This document shows, piece by piece, positions 38,401 to 45,133 of a DNA stretch of 64,000 nt (positions are counted from its first letter, which is position 1; each line of letters starts with the position of its first letter). Position numbers and translations under genes: made by a program. Source of the stretch: Mobilisporobacter senegalensis (lineage in GTDB: Bacteria; Bacillota; Clostridia; Lachnospirales; Lachnospiraceae); the NCBI RefSeq assembly GCF_003752155.1, contig NZ_RJVG01000002.1, positions 478,040-542,039 of the forward strand, in the 5' to 3' direction. The notes beneath the pieces are model-generated. The model did no database searches. It saw nothing but the letters and a program-made list of their open reading frames with translations, and was not told where the DNA came from.

Positions 38401-39871
38401 CGAAACTTTCTTAGGGTTTAATGGGGACAAAGAGCCTGATATCGATCTTAACTTCTCAGGTGAGTATCAGAGTCATGCCCATGACTATACGGAAGAAATC
38501 TTTGGTAAAGGGTATACATTCAGGGCCGGTACCATTGGTACATTGGCAGATAAAACAGCATATGGCTATGTTTACAAATATTATGAAGAGAGAAATATTC
38601 ATAAAAGAAAAGCGGAGATAGAGAGAATATCTTATGGATGTGTTGGAGTTCGCAGAACTACAGGTCAACATCCAGGTGGAATTATCGTTCTGCCTCATGG
38701 TGAGGAAATCTATTCTTTCACACCGGTGCAAAGACCTGCCAATGATATGACAACCAAAACAATTACCACACATTTTGATTACCATTCCATTGATCATAAC
38801 CTTTTGAAATTAGATATTCTGGGTCATGATGATCCTACTATGATACGTATGCTGGAAGACCTTACTGGTGTAGATGCAAAGACAATCAGACTGGATGACC
38901 AAAAAGTTTTATCCCTGTTTGACAATTTAAGCGCCTTGGGATTAAAGGCAAATGATTTAGGGGGTTGTGATCTAGGATGTCTTGGCATCCCTGAATTTGG
39001 TACTGAATTCGTTATGCAGATGCTGCGTGATACGAAACCAAAGAATTTTTCCGACCTGGTGCGTATTTCCGGACTATCCCATGGTACAGATGTATGGCTG
39101 AATAATGCACAAGTTTTAATTGCAGAAGGGAAATGTACTCTATCTACTGCAATTTGTACCCGTGATGATATTATGACATATCTTATCTATATGGGAGTGG
39201 AAAGTGGACTTGCGTTTAAAATAATGGAATCTGTGCGTAAAGGAAAAGGTCTGCAGCCTCAGATGGAAGAAGCAATGCTTGCTGCTAATGTACCAGAATG
39301 GTATATCTGGTCCTGTAAGCGGATTAAATATATGTTCCCAAAAGCTCATGCAGCGGCCTATGTCATGATGGCATTCCGTATTGCGTATTTTAAGGTTTAT
39401 TATCCAATGGCATATTATGCAGCATATTTTAGTATTCGTGCTTCTGCTTTTAATTATGAGATTATGTGTCAGGGGAGAGAACGCCTTGAATATTATCTGG
39501 TTGATTATAAAAAACGAAGCAATGAATTGTCTAAAAAAGAACAAGACACATTAAAAGACATGAAGATTGTGCAGGAGATGTATGCAAGGGGATTTGAATT
39601 TGAACCTATTGATATATATAAGGCAAAAGCCCATCATTTTCAGATTATCGGGGATAAATTAATGCCTTCCTTAAGCACAATTGATGGTCTTGGAGAAAAG
39701 GCAGCAGATGCAGTTGTGGAAGCAGTAAAAGATGGGAAGTTCTTATCAAGAGATGATTTTAGACAAAGGTCAAAAGTAAGTGCAACTGTAGTTGATCTTA
39801 TGGGGGATCTTGGACTGTTAGGAGATCTGCCGGCATCAGACCAGATATCATTATTAGACTTATGGGGTTAA
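35447..39871 (+). CDS. polC: DNA polymerase III PolC-type alpha subunit
   Basis: Replicative polymerase of low-GC Gram-positives, 1474 aa. In order: an N-terminal domain, an OB fold (about residues 250-345), a PHP domain (ELHAHTLMSDMDAV, AITDHG), an inserted DEDD 3'-5' exonuclease (FDIETTGFGP, VAHNASFDVGF, HRAVDDA), then the polymerase with a zinc finger (CTHC ... CPVCGEP) and catalytic GFNGDKEPDIDLNFSGE. C-terminal DQISLLDLW resembles a beta-clamp-binding motif. ATG 35447 has GGAG 8 nt upstream; GTG 35438 is in frame but too close to it. Confidence 0.97.
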   Translation: MGMSFFEVFDTLSISGSLHDLFAEVIVEKVNISKSTFEIKIHLLSKRLISKVQMKQMEYQMKKQLFQKVSNKITIIERYELSAGYTPEKLMPLYFDSFLAELEEESIIECNILKHSRWSFEGDVLHIALDDSFIMKSKAQNIKMKLEDIFQNRFGYMVKVFFDYIPIPEKEETEEDNVVTFAKARVNVQHTNQKSVNPESGRGENKTEETIAKKTTSQSAVSDKKSNYTSKYTPKKTIHDPDTIYGKGFEGESMPISDIQDEIGEVVIRGKIMKLEARELRNEKTIVTFSVTDFTDTIAGKIFLKNEQVSELLDVLKEGIFIKLKGMALMDKYEREITIGSIVGIKTIPDFTATRQDNSPVKRVELHAHTLMSDMDAVVDVKTLIKRAIAWGHKAIAITDHGVVQAFPDANHAVEKNDNFKVIYGVEAYLVDDLKDIVENSKGQSLMASCVVFDIETTGFGPVHDKIIEIGAVKIVDGKIVDKYSTFINPDIPIPFQIEQLTGINDSMVMDSPMIDTILPEFLRFCEGCILVAHNASFDVGFIQKKAEQLGIETEFTVLDTVAMARVLLPELSKYKLNVVAKALGISLENHHRAVDDAGATAEIFVKFIEMLHEREVHNLDELNQISKLTGDTIKKLPTYHAIILAKNDIGRVNLYKLISLSHIEYYNRRPRIPKSVFMENREGLIIGSACEAGELYQAILRNQPKEEITRLVNFYDYLEIQPLGNNQFMIESDKMDINSKEDLININKKIIALGEEFNKLVVGTCDVHFLDPEDEVYRRIIMAGKGFKDADNQAPLYFRTTEEMVEEFSYLGREKAEEIVITNTNKIADMVEKISPVRPDKCPPVIEDSDKTLRNICYDKATSMYGPELPAMVKNRLEHELNSIITNGFAVMYIIAQKLVWKSNEDGYLVGSRGSVGSSFVATMSGITEVNPLPAHYYCTHCFYSDFDSEDIKKHAGASGCDMPDKLCPVCGEPLSKDGHDIPFETFLGFNGDKEPDIDLNFSGEYQSHAHDYTEEIFGKGYTFRAGTIGTLADKTAYGYVYKYYEERNIHKRKAEIERISYGCVGVRRTTGQHPGGIIVLPHGEEIYSFTPVQRPANDMTTKTITTHFDYHSIDHNLLKLDILGHDDPTMIRMLEDLTGVDAKTIRLDDQKVLSLFDNLSALGLKANDLGGCDLGCLGIPEFGTEFVMQMLRDTKPKNFSDLVRISGLSHGTDVWLNNAQVLIAEGKCTLSTAICTRDDIMTYLIYMGVESGLAFKIMESVRKGKGLQPQMEEAMLAANVPEWYIWSCKRIKYMFPKAHAAAYVMMAFRIAYFKVYYPMAYYAAYFSIRASAFNYEIMCQGRERLEYYLVDYKKRSNELSKKEQDTLKDMKIVQEMYARGFEFEPIDIYKAKAHHFQIIGDKLMPSLSTIDGLGEKAADAVVEAVKDGKFLSRDDFRQRSKVSATVVDLMGDLGLLGDLPASDQISLLDLWG

Positions 39872-39895
39872 TTATTTATAGGATATAGCCGATAT
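39869..39895 (+). promoter_or_regulatory. Candidate sigma-28 (SigD) promoter upstream of the ComFB-domain gene
   Basis: TAAT (39869-39872), a 15-nt spacer and GCCGATAT (39888-39895). This is one mismatch from the sigma-28 consensus TAAA-N15-GCCGATAT. It begins at the polC stop codon and lies 38 nt before the GTG start at 39933. It would place the downstream gene in the flagellar regulon. Confidence 0.55.
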
Positions 39896-39932
39896 GTTAA
39901 AGGAGTAACAAAGTCTGTAAGGGGGGGATTGT

Positions 39933-40205
39933 GTGTCAATTGAATTTAGGAATGTAATGGAAGAAATCGTGCTAAACAAGGTAGATGAAATTATTAACAC
40001 AGTAGAAGGTTGCAAGTGTGAACAATGTAGGCTGGATATTGCTTCTTACGTATTAAATCGAGTTCCTACAAGATATGTTGCAACTGCTGAGGGAAGTATT
40101 ATATCTAAAGTAGATTCCTTAGATAAAAAATTTGAAATTCAATTAGTTACAGAAATAGTGAAAGCAATTCAGATAGTCCAAGAGAATCCACATCATCAAA
40201 AATAA
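39933..40205 (+). CDS. ComFB-family protein
   Basis: A 90-aa protein of the late-competence ComFB family: EFRNVMEEIVLNKVDEII, then the Cys pair of CKCEQCRLDIASYVLNRVPTRY. It is helical and has no membrane segment. Some ComFB-domain proteins have been reported as cyclic-dinucleotide receptors, but I cannot tell whether this one binds any. GTG 39933 follows GGGGGGGA. No other competence gene is nearby. The sigma-28-like promoter links it to motility instead. Confidence 0.85.
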   Translation: MSIEFRNVMEEIVLNKVDEIINTVEGCKCEQCRLDIASYVLNRVPTRYVATAEGSIISKVDSLDKKFEIQLVTEIVKAIQIVQENPHHQK

Positions 40206-40233
40206 TAAAAGTTTAATCATATCTGATAAAGGA

Positions 40234-40269
40234 AAAGGACCTTGGCTAATTGGCCAAAGTCCTTTTTTT
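40234..40269 (+). terminator. Intrinsic terminator after the ComFB gene, possibly bidirectional
   Basis: AAAGGACCTTGGC (40234-40246) pairs with GCCAAAGTCCTTT (40253-40265) with one mismatch, followed by a run of T to 40269. On the minus strand the same stem ends in TTTTCC and may also stop cold-shock transcripts. Confidence 0.85.
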
Positions 40270-40303
40270 ATCTACATAATTTTGTTTATACGTAGTCTGA
40301 TTC

Positions 40304-40507
40304 CTAGAATGCGCAAACGTTGATTGCTTGCATTCCACGAGCACCATTTGTTAAGTCAAAAGTTACTTTTTGACCTTCGTCTAAAGATTTGAAACCATCA
40401 GTTGTAATTCCTGAAAAGTGAACGAATACATCTTCACCATTCTCCTCGTTTGTAATAAAACCAAATCCTTTTTGTGCGTTAAACCATTTTACTGTACCTT
40501 TGTTCAT
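40304..40507 (-). CDS. Cold-shock protein CspA family
   Basis: 67-aa single-domain nucleic-acid-binding protein. RNA-binding motifs KGFGFI (RNP1) and DVFVHF (RNP2) are intact in [18 protein letters not shown] and [10 protein letters not shown]. It acts as an RNA chaperone. On the minus strand, AGGAGGT lies 9 nt before ATG 40507. A large imperfect palindrome (40576-40629) lies in its upstream region; no convincing promoter was found. Confidence 0.96.
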   Translation of the reverse strand: MNKGTVKWFNAQKGFGFITNEENGEDVFVHFSGITTDGFKSLDEGQKVTFDLTNGARGMQAINVCAF

Positions 40508-40575
40508 GAAAGATACCTCCTATTATTTATTATATTTTACCTGTAAATAAAAAATCACATACATTGTAATTCATA

Positions 40576-40629
40576 AAGTATAACTTGATTCAGATGTGGT
40601 ATTACCACATTTGAACTTTAGTTATACTT
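40576..40629 (-). repeat. 54-nt imperfect palindrome upstream of the cold-shock gene
   Basis: Outer arms AAGTATAACT (40576-40585) and AGTTATACTT (40620-40629) are perfect complements. The inner part pairs TTCAGATGTGGTA with TACCACATTTGAA around a 2-nt centre, with small mismatches between. It lies 69 nt upstream of the cold-shock ATG on the minus strand. No T run follows, so it may be a leader structure, a regulator site or a repeat relic. Confidence 0.65.
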
Positions 40630-40754
40630 ATCTAGGGACATAGCAGCTGTTATCTCACATTTTGTAAGAGAGAAACAATAAGTGCCAGTCATCAGATAAA
40701 CATAATTATGACTTACAAATATATGTGAAATCAAAAAAACATCTAAAATATTAA

Positions 40755-40826
40755 CAGCCCATAGGGGAGTCGAACCCCTGTCTCCGCACTGAGAATGCGG
40801 CATCTTGACCACTTGACCAATGGGCC
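40755..40826 (-). tRNA. tRNA-Glu (anticodon CTC)
   Basis: A 72-nt cloverleaf on the minus strand. Acceptor arm GGCCCAT pairs with ATGGGCT, closing on a G-U pair. Anticodon stem CCGCA/TGCGG encloses loop TTCTCAG, giving anticodon CUC. The T arm is AGGGG-TTCGACT-CCCCT. CCA is not encoded. A consensus promoter lies just upstream at 40841-40869. Confidence 0.95.
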
Positions 40827-40840
40827 TTGCAACAATATAT

Positions 40841-40869
40841 ATCATACAACGGTTCATTAAATATTGCAA
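40841..40869 (-). promoter_or_regulatory. Sigma-A promoter of the tRNA-Glu gene
   Basis: Read on the minus strand: TTGCAA (40869-40864), 17-nt spacer, TATGAT (40846-40841). It ends 15 nt before the tRNA 5' end. Confidence 0.8.
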
Positions 40870-40949
40870 GTATTATTTTCGGTATTTTTCTAAAAGTTGT
40901 GATTTTATTAGAAATAAACAGAATTGTGTGTTGGAATTTATTTTAAAAA

Positions 40950-40986
40950 AATATTGAAAATGAGATTTATTCTCATTTTCAATATT
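40950..40986 (+). promoter_or_regulatory. Perfect 16-bp inverted repeat at the peroxiredoxin promoter (Fur/PerR-like operator candidate)
   Basis: AATATTGAAAATGAGA (40950-40965) and TCTCATTTTCAATATT (40971-40986) are perfect complements around TTTAT. The core AATGAGA-N5-TCTCATT is 19 bp and resembles boxes bound by Fur-family repressors. Its right end overlaps the -35 of the downstream promoter by two bases. Binding of PerR or Fur is inference from the oxidative-stress gene that follows. Confidence 0.6.
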
Positions 40987-41013
40987 GCATTTTAATAACT
41001 ATTATGATATTAT
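40985..41013 (+). promoter_or_regulatory. Sigma-A promoter of the peroxiredoxin operon
   Basis: TTGCAT (40985-40990), 17-nt spacer, TATTAT (41008-41013), extended -10 TG at 41005-41006. Predicted start is near 41020, 50 nt before the gene. Confidence 0.75.
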
Positions 41014-41069
41014 GTCCACATAACAATAATAATTCTTATTATTAAAATTAAATTTAGGAGGTAGACACT

Positions 41070-41633
41070 ATGTCACTAATAGGAAAAGAAATATCTGCTT
41101 TTAATGTACAGGCATATCAGGAAGGAGCTTTTAAAACAGTAACGAAGGAAGATGTTTTAGGAAAATGGTCCATATTCTTCTTTTATCCGGCAGACTTTAC
41201 ATTTGTGTGTCCAACTGAGTTGGAAGATCTACAGAACCACTATGAAGAATTTAAGAAGATCGGTTGCGAAGTATTTTCCGTATCTTGTGATACACACTTT
41301 GTCCATAAAGCATGGGCAGATACATCAGAAAGAATTAAGAAACTTAAATATACCATGTTAGCAGATCCAACCCATACTCTTGCAAAAGATTTTGAAGTAT
41401 TAATTGAAACTGCCGGTGTAGCAGAACGTGGTTCATTCGTTGTAAACCCAGAAGGTAAAATTGTTGTTTATGAAGTAAATGACGGTAATATTGGTAGAAA
41501 TGCGGAGGAATTATTAAGAAAGGTGAAGGCAGCCCAGTTCGTGGCAGCACATGGTGATGAGGTTTGCCCTGCAAAATGGACACCTGGACAGGAAACCTTA
41601 AAACCCAGCTTAGACCTGGTTGGTATGCTATAA
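41070..41633 (+). CDS. ahpC: Peroxiredoxin AhpC (alkyl hydroperoxide reductase C)
   Basis: Typical 2-Cys peroxiredoxin of 187 aa that reduces H2O2 and organic peroxides. Peroxidatic Cys is in DFTFVCPTELEDLQ (about residue 49), resolving Cys in VCPAKWTPG near the C-terminus. Also HKAWADTSERIKKLKYTMLADP. AGGAGGT precedes ATG 41070. Its reductase partner follows 10 nt later, and a Fur/PerR-like palindrome sits at its promoter. Confidence 0.97.
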   Translation: MSLIGKEISAFNVQAYQEGAFKTVTKEDVLGKWSIFFFYPADFTFVCPTELEDLQNHYEEFKKIGCEVFSVSCDTHFVHKAWADTSERIKKLKYTMLADPTHTLAKDFEVLIETAGVAERGSFVVNPEGKIVVYEVNDGNIGRNAEELLRKVKAAQFVAAHGDEVCPAKWTPGQETLKPSLDLVGML

Positions 41634-41643
41634 GGCGAAGAAT

Positions 41644-43326
41644 ATGGAAAATATATATGACATAATTATCATTGGCGCTGGTCCTGCGGGACTCAGCGCT
41701 GGAATTTATGGGGCACGGGCAAAATTTAAAGTTTTAATAATTGATAAGAATGAAACTGGGGGTCAGATATCACTTACCTCAGAGGTGGTGAATTATCCAG
41801 GTGTGGGGAAAACTTCCGGAACCCAGCTGACAACTACCATGAGAAAACAGGCTGGATACTTTGGAACAGAATTTTTAACTGCCACTGTAACAGAGGTAGA
41901 TTTTAATAATGATATTAAAATAATACGTACGGATAAGGGCGAAATAAGAACTCTAGGTGTTATTATTGCCACAGGAGCCAATCCAAGAACTTTAGGATTT
42001 AAGGGAGAACAGGAATTTAAAGGAAGGGGAGTGGCATATTGTGCGACCTGTGATGGGGAGTTCTTTACTGGTCTCGATGTATTTGTTGTGGGTGCCGGAT
42101 TTGCGGCTGCTGAGGAAGCAATATTTCTTACAAGATATGGGGAAAAAGTAACTATCATTGCGAGAGAACCAGAATTTACTTGTGCCAAATCTATTGCTGA
42201 TAAAGTTCTGGCACATGATAAAATTGAAGTGCGTTTTAATACAGAGGTTTTAGAAGTTGGCGGAGAGGTAAATCTTAAATATGCCAGATTTATAAATAAT
42301 GTTACGAATGAGATTACAGAATATCAGGTCGAAGACAGTAAATCTACTTTTGGTATATTTGTATTTGCTGGTTATGTACCAGCTTCAGGATTGGTAAAAA
42401 ATCATGTAAGGTTAGATGAACAAGGATATATTCTTACGGATGCAGATCTTGCGACAAATGTTCCGGGTGTATATGCTGCCGGAGATATTTGTGTAAAGAA
42501 TTTAAGGCAGGTAGTCACCGCTGTTTCCGATGGTGCAGTTGCAGCAACTAATTTAGAACGATATGTGGAAAATTTAAGGAATGAATATGGCATTGTTCGT
42601 AAGGATGATCTTCCTAAAAATAGTTTAACTAAGGAGGAATTCTCACCTACACCTGACAATAGTATGGAAAGGATAGGGGATGATGTGGATGACAGCTTTC
42701 TATCTTCTGAGATTAAAGAACAATTATATCAAATCTTCTCTAAAATGGAAAAAGGAATAAAAATTATAACCATTCTAGATCCTTCCAATAGACTTTCCAA
42801 GGAAGTAGAAGGATTTGCAAAGGAAATAGATGGCCTTACAGACAAAGTAAAGATTGAGATTTATAAAAAAGGAGAAAATCAGGTCCTTGAAGAAGAAGCA
42901 AGCCTTAATTTATATCCAGCTATGTTAATTTGTAATGAAAGCAATGAATATTTAGGCGCAGCTTTTCATGGTGTTCCGGGGGGACATGAATTCAATTCCT
43001 TTATTATAGCTCTTTACAATGCAGCAGGACCCGGTCAGTCATTAGACCCTGCGCTGCTTGATGAGATACGGAATTTTGATCAGAAAGTCAATATAAAGAT
43101 AGCGGTTTCACTTTCTTGTACTATGTGCCCGGAAGTGGTCATGGGTGCCCAGAGAATCGCTCTTGAAAATAAAAATGTAACAGCCCAGATGCTTGATTTG
43201 GCTCATTATCCGGAAATTAAGGAGAGATATAGTATCATGAGTGTTCCATGTATGATTATAAATGATGAATCTTTGGTTTTTGGTAAGAAATCTATTGAAG
43301 AGATATTAAATAAAATCAGAGAATAA
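41644..43326 (+). CDS. AhpF-like disulfide reductase: thioredoxin-reductase module followed by thioredoxin-fold module
   Basis: 560 aa. Residues about 1-310 are a thioredoxin reductase: FAD site GAGPAGLSAGIYGARA, redox pair CATC in YCATCDGEFFTG, and the NADPH site GAGFAAAEEAIFL. A linker is followed by two thioredoxin-like folds (about 350-560) with CTMC in LSCTMCPEVVMGAQ. Classical AhpF has this thioredoxin module at the N-terminus, so the order is reversed. It matches, from memory, the AhpF-homologue family TIGR03143 found beside single ahpC genes. It should pass electrons from NAD(P)H to AhpC. ATG 41644 is chosen; ribosome site AAGGCGA is weak. Confidence 0.9.
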   Translation: MENIYDIIIIGAGPAGLSAGIYGARAKFKVLIIDKNETGGQISLTSEVVNYPGVGKTSGTQLTTTMRKQAGYFGTEFLTATVTEVDFNNDIKIIRTDKGEIRTLGVIIATGANPRTLGFKGEQEFKGRGVAYCATCDGEFFTGLDVFVVGAGFAAAEEAIFLTRYGEKVTIIAREPEFTCAKSIADKVLAHDKIEVRFNTEVLEVGGEVNLKYARFINNVTNEITEYQVEDSKSTFGIFVFAGYVPASGLVKNHVRLDEQGYILTDADLATNVPGVYAAGDICVKNLRQVVTAVSDGAVAATNLERYVENLRNEYGIVRKDDLPKNSLTKEEFSPTPDNSMERIGDDVDDSFLSSEIKEQLYQIFSKMEKGIKIITILDPSNRLSKEVEGFAKEIDGLTDKVKIEIYKKGENQVLEEEASLNLYPAMLICNESNEYLGAAFHGVPGGHEFNSFIIALYNAAGPGQSLDPALLDEIRNFDQKVNIKIAVSLSCTMCPEVVMGAQRIALENKNVTAQMLDLAHYPEIKERYSIMSVPCMIINDESLVFGKKSIEEILNKIRE

Positions 43327-43373
43327 AAAATCAAATGAGTGTTGTGCTTTTAATTCCATAATTATAATAAGGT

Positions 43374-43424
43374 CTATGCTCTCCCTTCACACAGTGCATT
43401 ATAGGGAGAGCATAGCCTTTTTTT
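43374..43424 (+). terminator. Strong intrinsic terminator after the peroxiredoxin operon
   Basis: CTATGCTCTCCCT (43374-43386) pairs perfectly with AGGGAGAGCATAG (43403-43415), 16-nt loop, followed by CC and seven T. Confidence 0.92.
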
Positions 43425-43495
43425 ATTATTCGCAATAGAAATGCAACAGCCTCATCAATTTTTATTATGATGTTTTATGAATCATTTATCCATTG

Positions 43496-43524
43496 TTTAC
43501 ATAATTTAATTATCGTAATATAAT
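43496..43524 (+). promoter_or_regulatory. Sigma-A promoter of the flavin reductase gene
   Basis: TTTACA (43496-43501), 17-nt spacer, TATAAT (43519-43524). It lies 95 nt before the start codon at 43620; the intervening AT-rich leader shows no clear structure. Confidence 0.75.
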
Positions 43525-43619
43525 AATTAGCATAATAATAATACAATAGAAAAAATTGGCATCATAATCTAACCTGTAAGTCCAAAATAACCAGATAATA
43601 TGAAAAAGGAGAATCAACT

Positions 43620-44123
43620 ATGAATTTCAAAGAAGTAGATATTCAAACAATACGAACCAATCCATTTACATTGATTGGAGACGAATGGATGTTAATTACA
43701 GCCGGAACGAAGGCGAAATGTAATACTATGACAGCCAGTTGGGGTGGGGTTGGTGTAATTTGGAATAAAAACGTGGCAACCATTTATATCAGACCAACAA
43801 GATATACGAAAGAATTTATAGATAGAGAGGATATGTTTACCATATCATTTTTTGATAAAAAATATAAAAAGGCATTAGGAATTTGTGGGAGTAAATCAGG
43901 AAGAGACTGCGATAAGATTAACGAAGCGGGTTTGACCGTTGGGTATGATGGGGACACTCCTTATATTAATGAAGCTAAATTAATATTGATATGTAAGAAA
44001 ATATATCAGGATGAAATAAAACCGGAAAATTTTAAAGAAATTTGGATTGATGATAATTATCCGAATAAGGATTATCATACAATGTATATTGGAGAAATCG
44101 TTAAAGTATTAGATGAACAATAA
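43620..44123 (+). CDS. Flavin reductase-like FMN-binding protein (DIM6/NTAB family)
   Basis: 167 aa with the FMN split-barrel pattern: NPFTLIGDEWMLITAG, NTMTASWGGVGVIWNKNVAT, YIRPTRYTKEFID and GICGSKSGRDCDKI. Such proteins reduce flavins or unknown substrates with NAD(P)H; the true substrate is unknown. AAAGGAG precedes ATG 43620. It is a single-gene unit between its own promoter and a shared terminator, beside oxidative-stress genes. Confidence 0.85.
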   Translation: MNFKEVDIQTIRTNPFTLIGDEWMLITAGTKAKCNTMTASWGGVGVIWNKNVATIYIRPTRYTKEFIDREDMFTISFFDKKYKKALGICGSKSGRDCDKINEAGLTVGYDGDTPYINEAKLILICKKIYQDEIKPENFKEIWIDDNYPNKDYHTMYIGEIVKVLDEQ

Positions 44124-44168
44124 TGAAAAAAAGGCTGTTCTTTCCATTAAGAAAGAACAGCCTTTTCA
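44124..44168. terminator. Bidirectional intrinsic terminator between the flavin reductase and HAD genes
   Basis: AAGGCTGTTCTTTC (44131-44144) and GAAAGAACAGCCTT (44151-44164) are perfect complements around 6 nt. Minus-strand transcripts end in seven T (44130-44124); plus-strand transcripts end in four T. Confidence 0.9.
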
Positions 44169-44182
44169 AATAATATGCACTA

Positions 44183-45019
44183 TTATATGGATAATATATA
44201 TTTTTCAATTGCATATGCAACCCCGTCTTCCTCATTGGTTAAGGTTATAAAATCGGCAATCTCCTTGATATCTTTTGTAGCATTTCCCATAGCAATGCCT
44301 AGACCTGCAGATTTAATCATCTCATAATCATTATAACTATCACCACAAGCCATGATTTGTTCTCTTTTTATACCAAGATGAGTTCCTAAACCTAGTAATC
44401 CATCGCCTTTGTTGGCAGTTACTGAATTGATTTCAATATTGTTAGTAAGAGCAGAAGTAAATGCAAAATCTGAATGTGCTTTTAATATTTCAGAGGCTTT
44501 CTCTTTTTTAGAAATGTCTTTAAAAAGCAGTTGAATTTTCTCAATAGGCTGATCCATATCCCGAATAAAAGTTTTTGCATCATTATCATAGAATAGCCTG
44601 GTCTTAATAAAATAATCAGCCATTTCTTCTGTATGCATATAATCCCTTACGCAGCTAATAGAAGATTTCGGTGAATATCCTGTACCATCAATAAAAATGT
44701 CAATGATCGCATCAAAAGTTAATAGTTCATCTATAATATCTAATGCAGCTTTCACATCAATAAGGTTAGAATAGATTACCTTTTTTTCCATCAGATCAAT
44801 AATAGAAGAGCCATTGGCAGTCAGAGCATAGCGGACTCCAGGTATAGAAGTGAACTCATTAGGCAGTCCTCCATAAGGTCTTCCGGTTGCAGGGATTACA
44901 GTAACCCCTTTTTCAATTGCTTTACTGATTGCATTAATTGTTCTATCTGAAATTTGCTTTTTTTCATTAAATACCGTTCCATCTAAATCTAAACCGATTA
45001 GTTTTATGTCGTATTTCAT
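44183..45019 (-). CDS. HAD-superfamily Cof-type phosphatase
   Basis: 278 aa, Cof/YbiV class (C2-capped HAD). Motif I LIGLDLDGTVFNEKK holds the nucleophile Asp, motif II PATGRP, motif III Lys in VTANKGDG, motif IV GDSYNDYEMI and IAMGNA. Such enzymes dephosphorylate sugar phosphates or cofactors; the substrate here is unknown. ATG 45019 on the minus strand follows AGGAGTG; a longer in-frame start lacks a site. Promoter at 45040-45068. Confidence 0.92.
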   Translation of the reverse strand: MKYDIKLIGLDLDGTVFNEKKQISDRTINAISKAIEKGVTVIPATGRPYGGLPNEFTSIPGVRYALTANGSSIIDLMEKKVIYSNLIDVKAALDIIDELLTFDAIIDIFIDGTGYSPKSSISCVRDYMHTEEMADYFIKTRLFYDNDAKTFIRDMDQPIEKIQLLFKDISKKEKASEILKAHSDFAFTSALTNNIEINSVTANKGDGLLGLGTHLGIKREQIMACGDSYNDYEMIKSAGLGIAMGNATKDIKEIADFITLTNEEDGVAYAIEKYILSI

Positions 45020-45039
45020 ATTATCACTCCTCTTTTTCA

Positions 45040-45068
45040 AATATATCATAATAATGTGGCGGATACAA
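45040..45068 (-). promoter_or_regulatory. Probable sigma-A promoter of the HAD gene
   Basis: On the minus strand: TTGTAT (45068-45063), 17-nt spacer, TATATT (45045-45040), with an extended -10 TG. Confidence 0.6.
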
Positions 45069-45098
45069 GTGATTTACTTAGAGGATATTAATTTTATC

Positions 45099-45127
45099 TT
45101 GCATTTACCATGGAATAATGTTACAAT
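45099..45127 (+). promoter_or_regulatory. Sigma-A promoter of the rimP-nusA-infB operon
   Basis: TTGCAT (45099-45104), 17-nt spacer, TACAAT (45122-45127), extended -10 TG at 45119-45120. The predicted start near 45134 gives a leader of about 430 nt before rimP. It faces away from the HAD promoter 31 nt to the left. Confidence 0.7.
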
Positions 45128-45133
45128 ACATAT

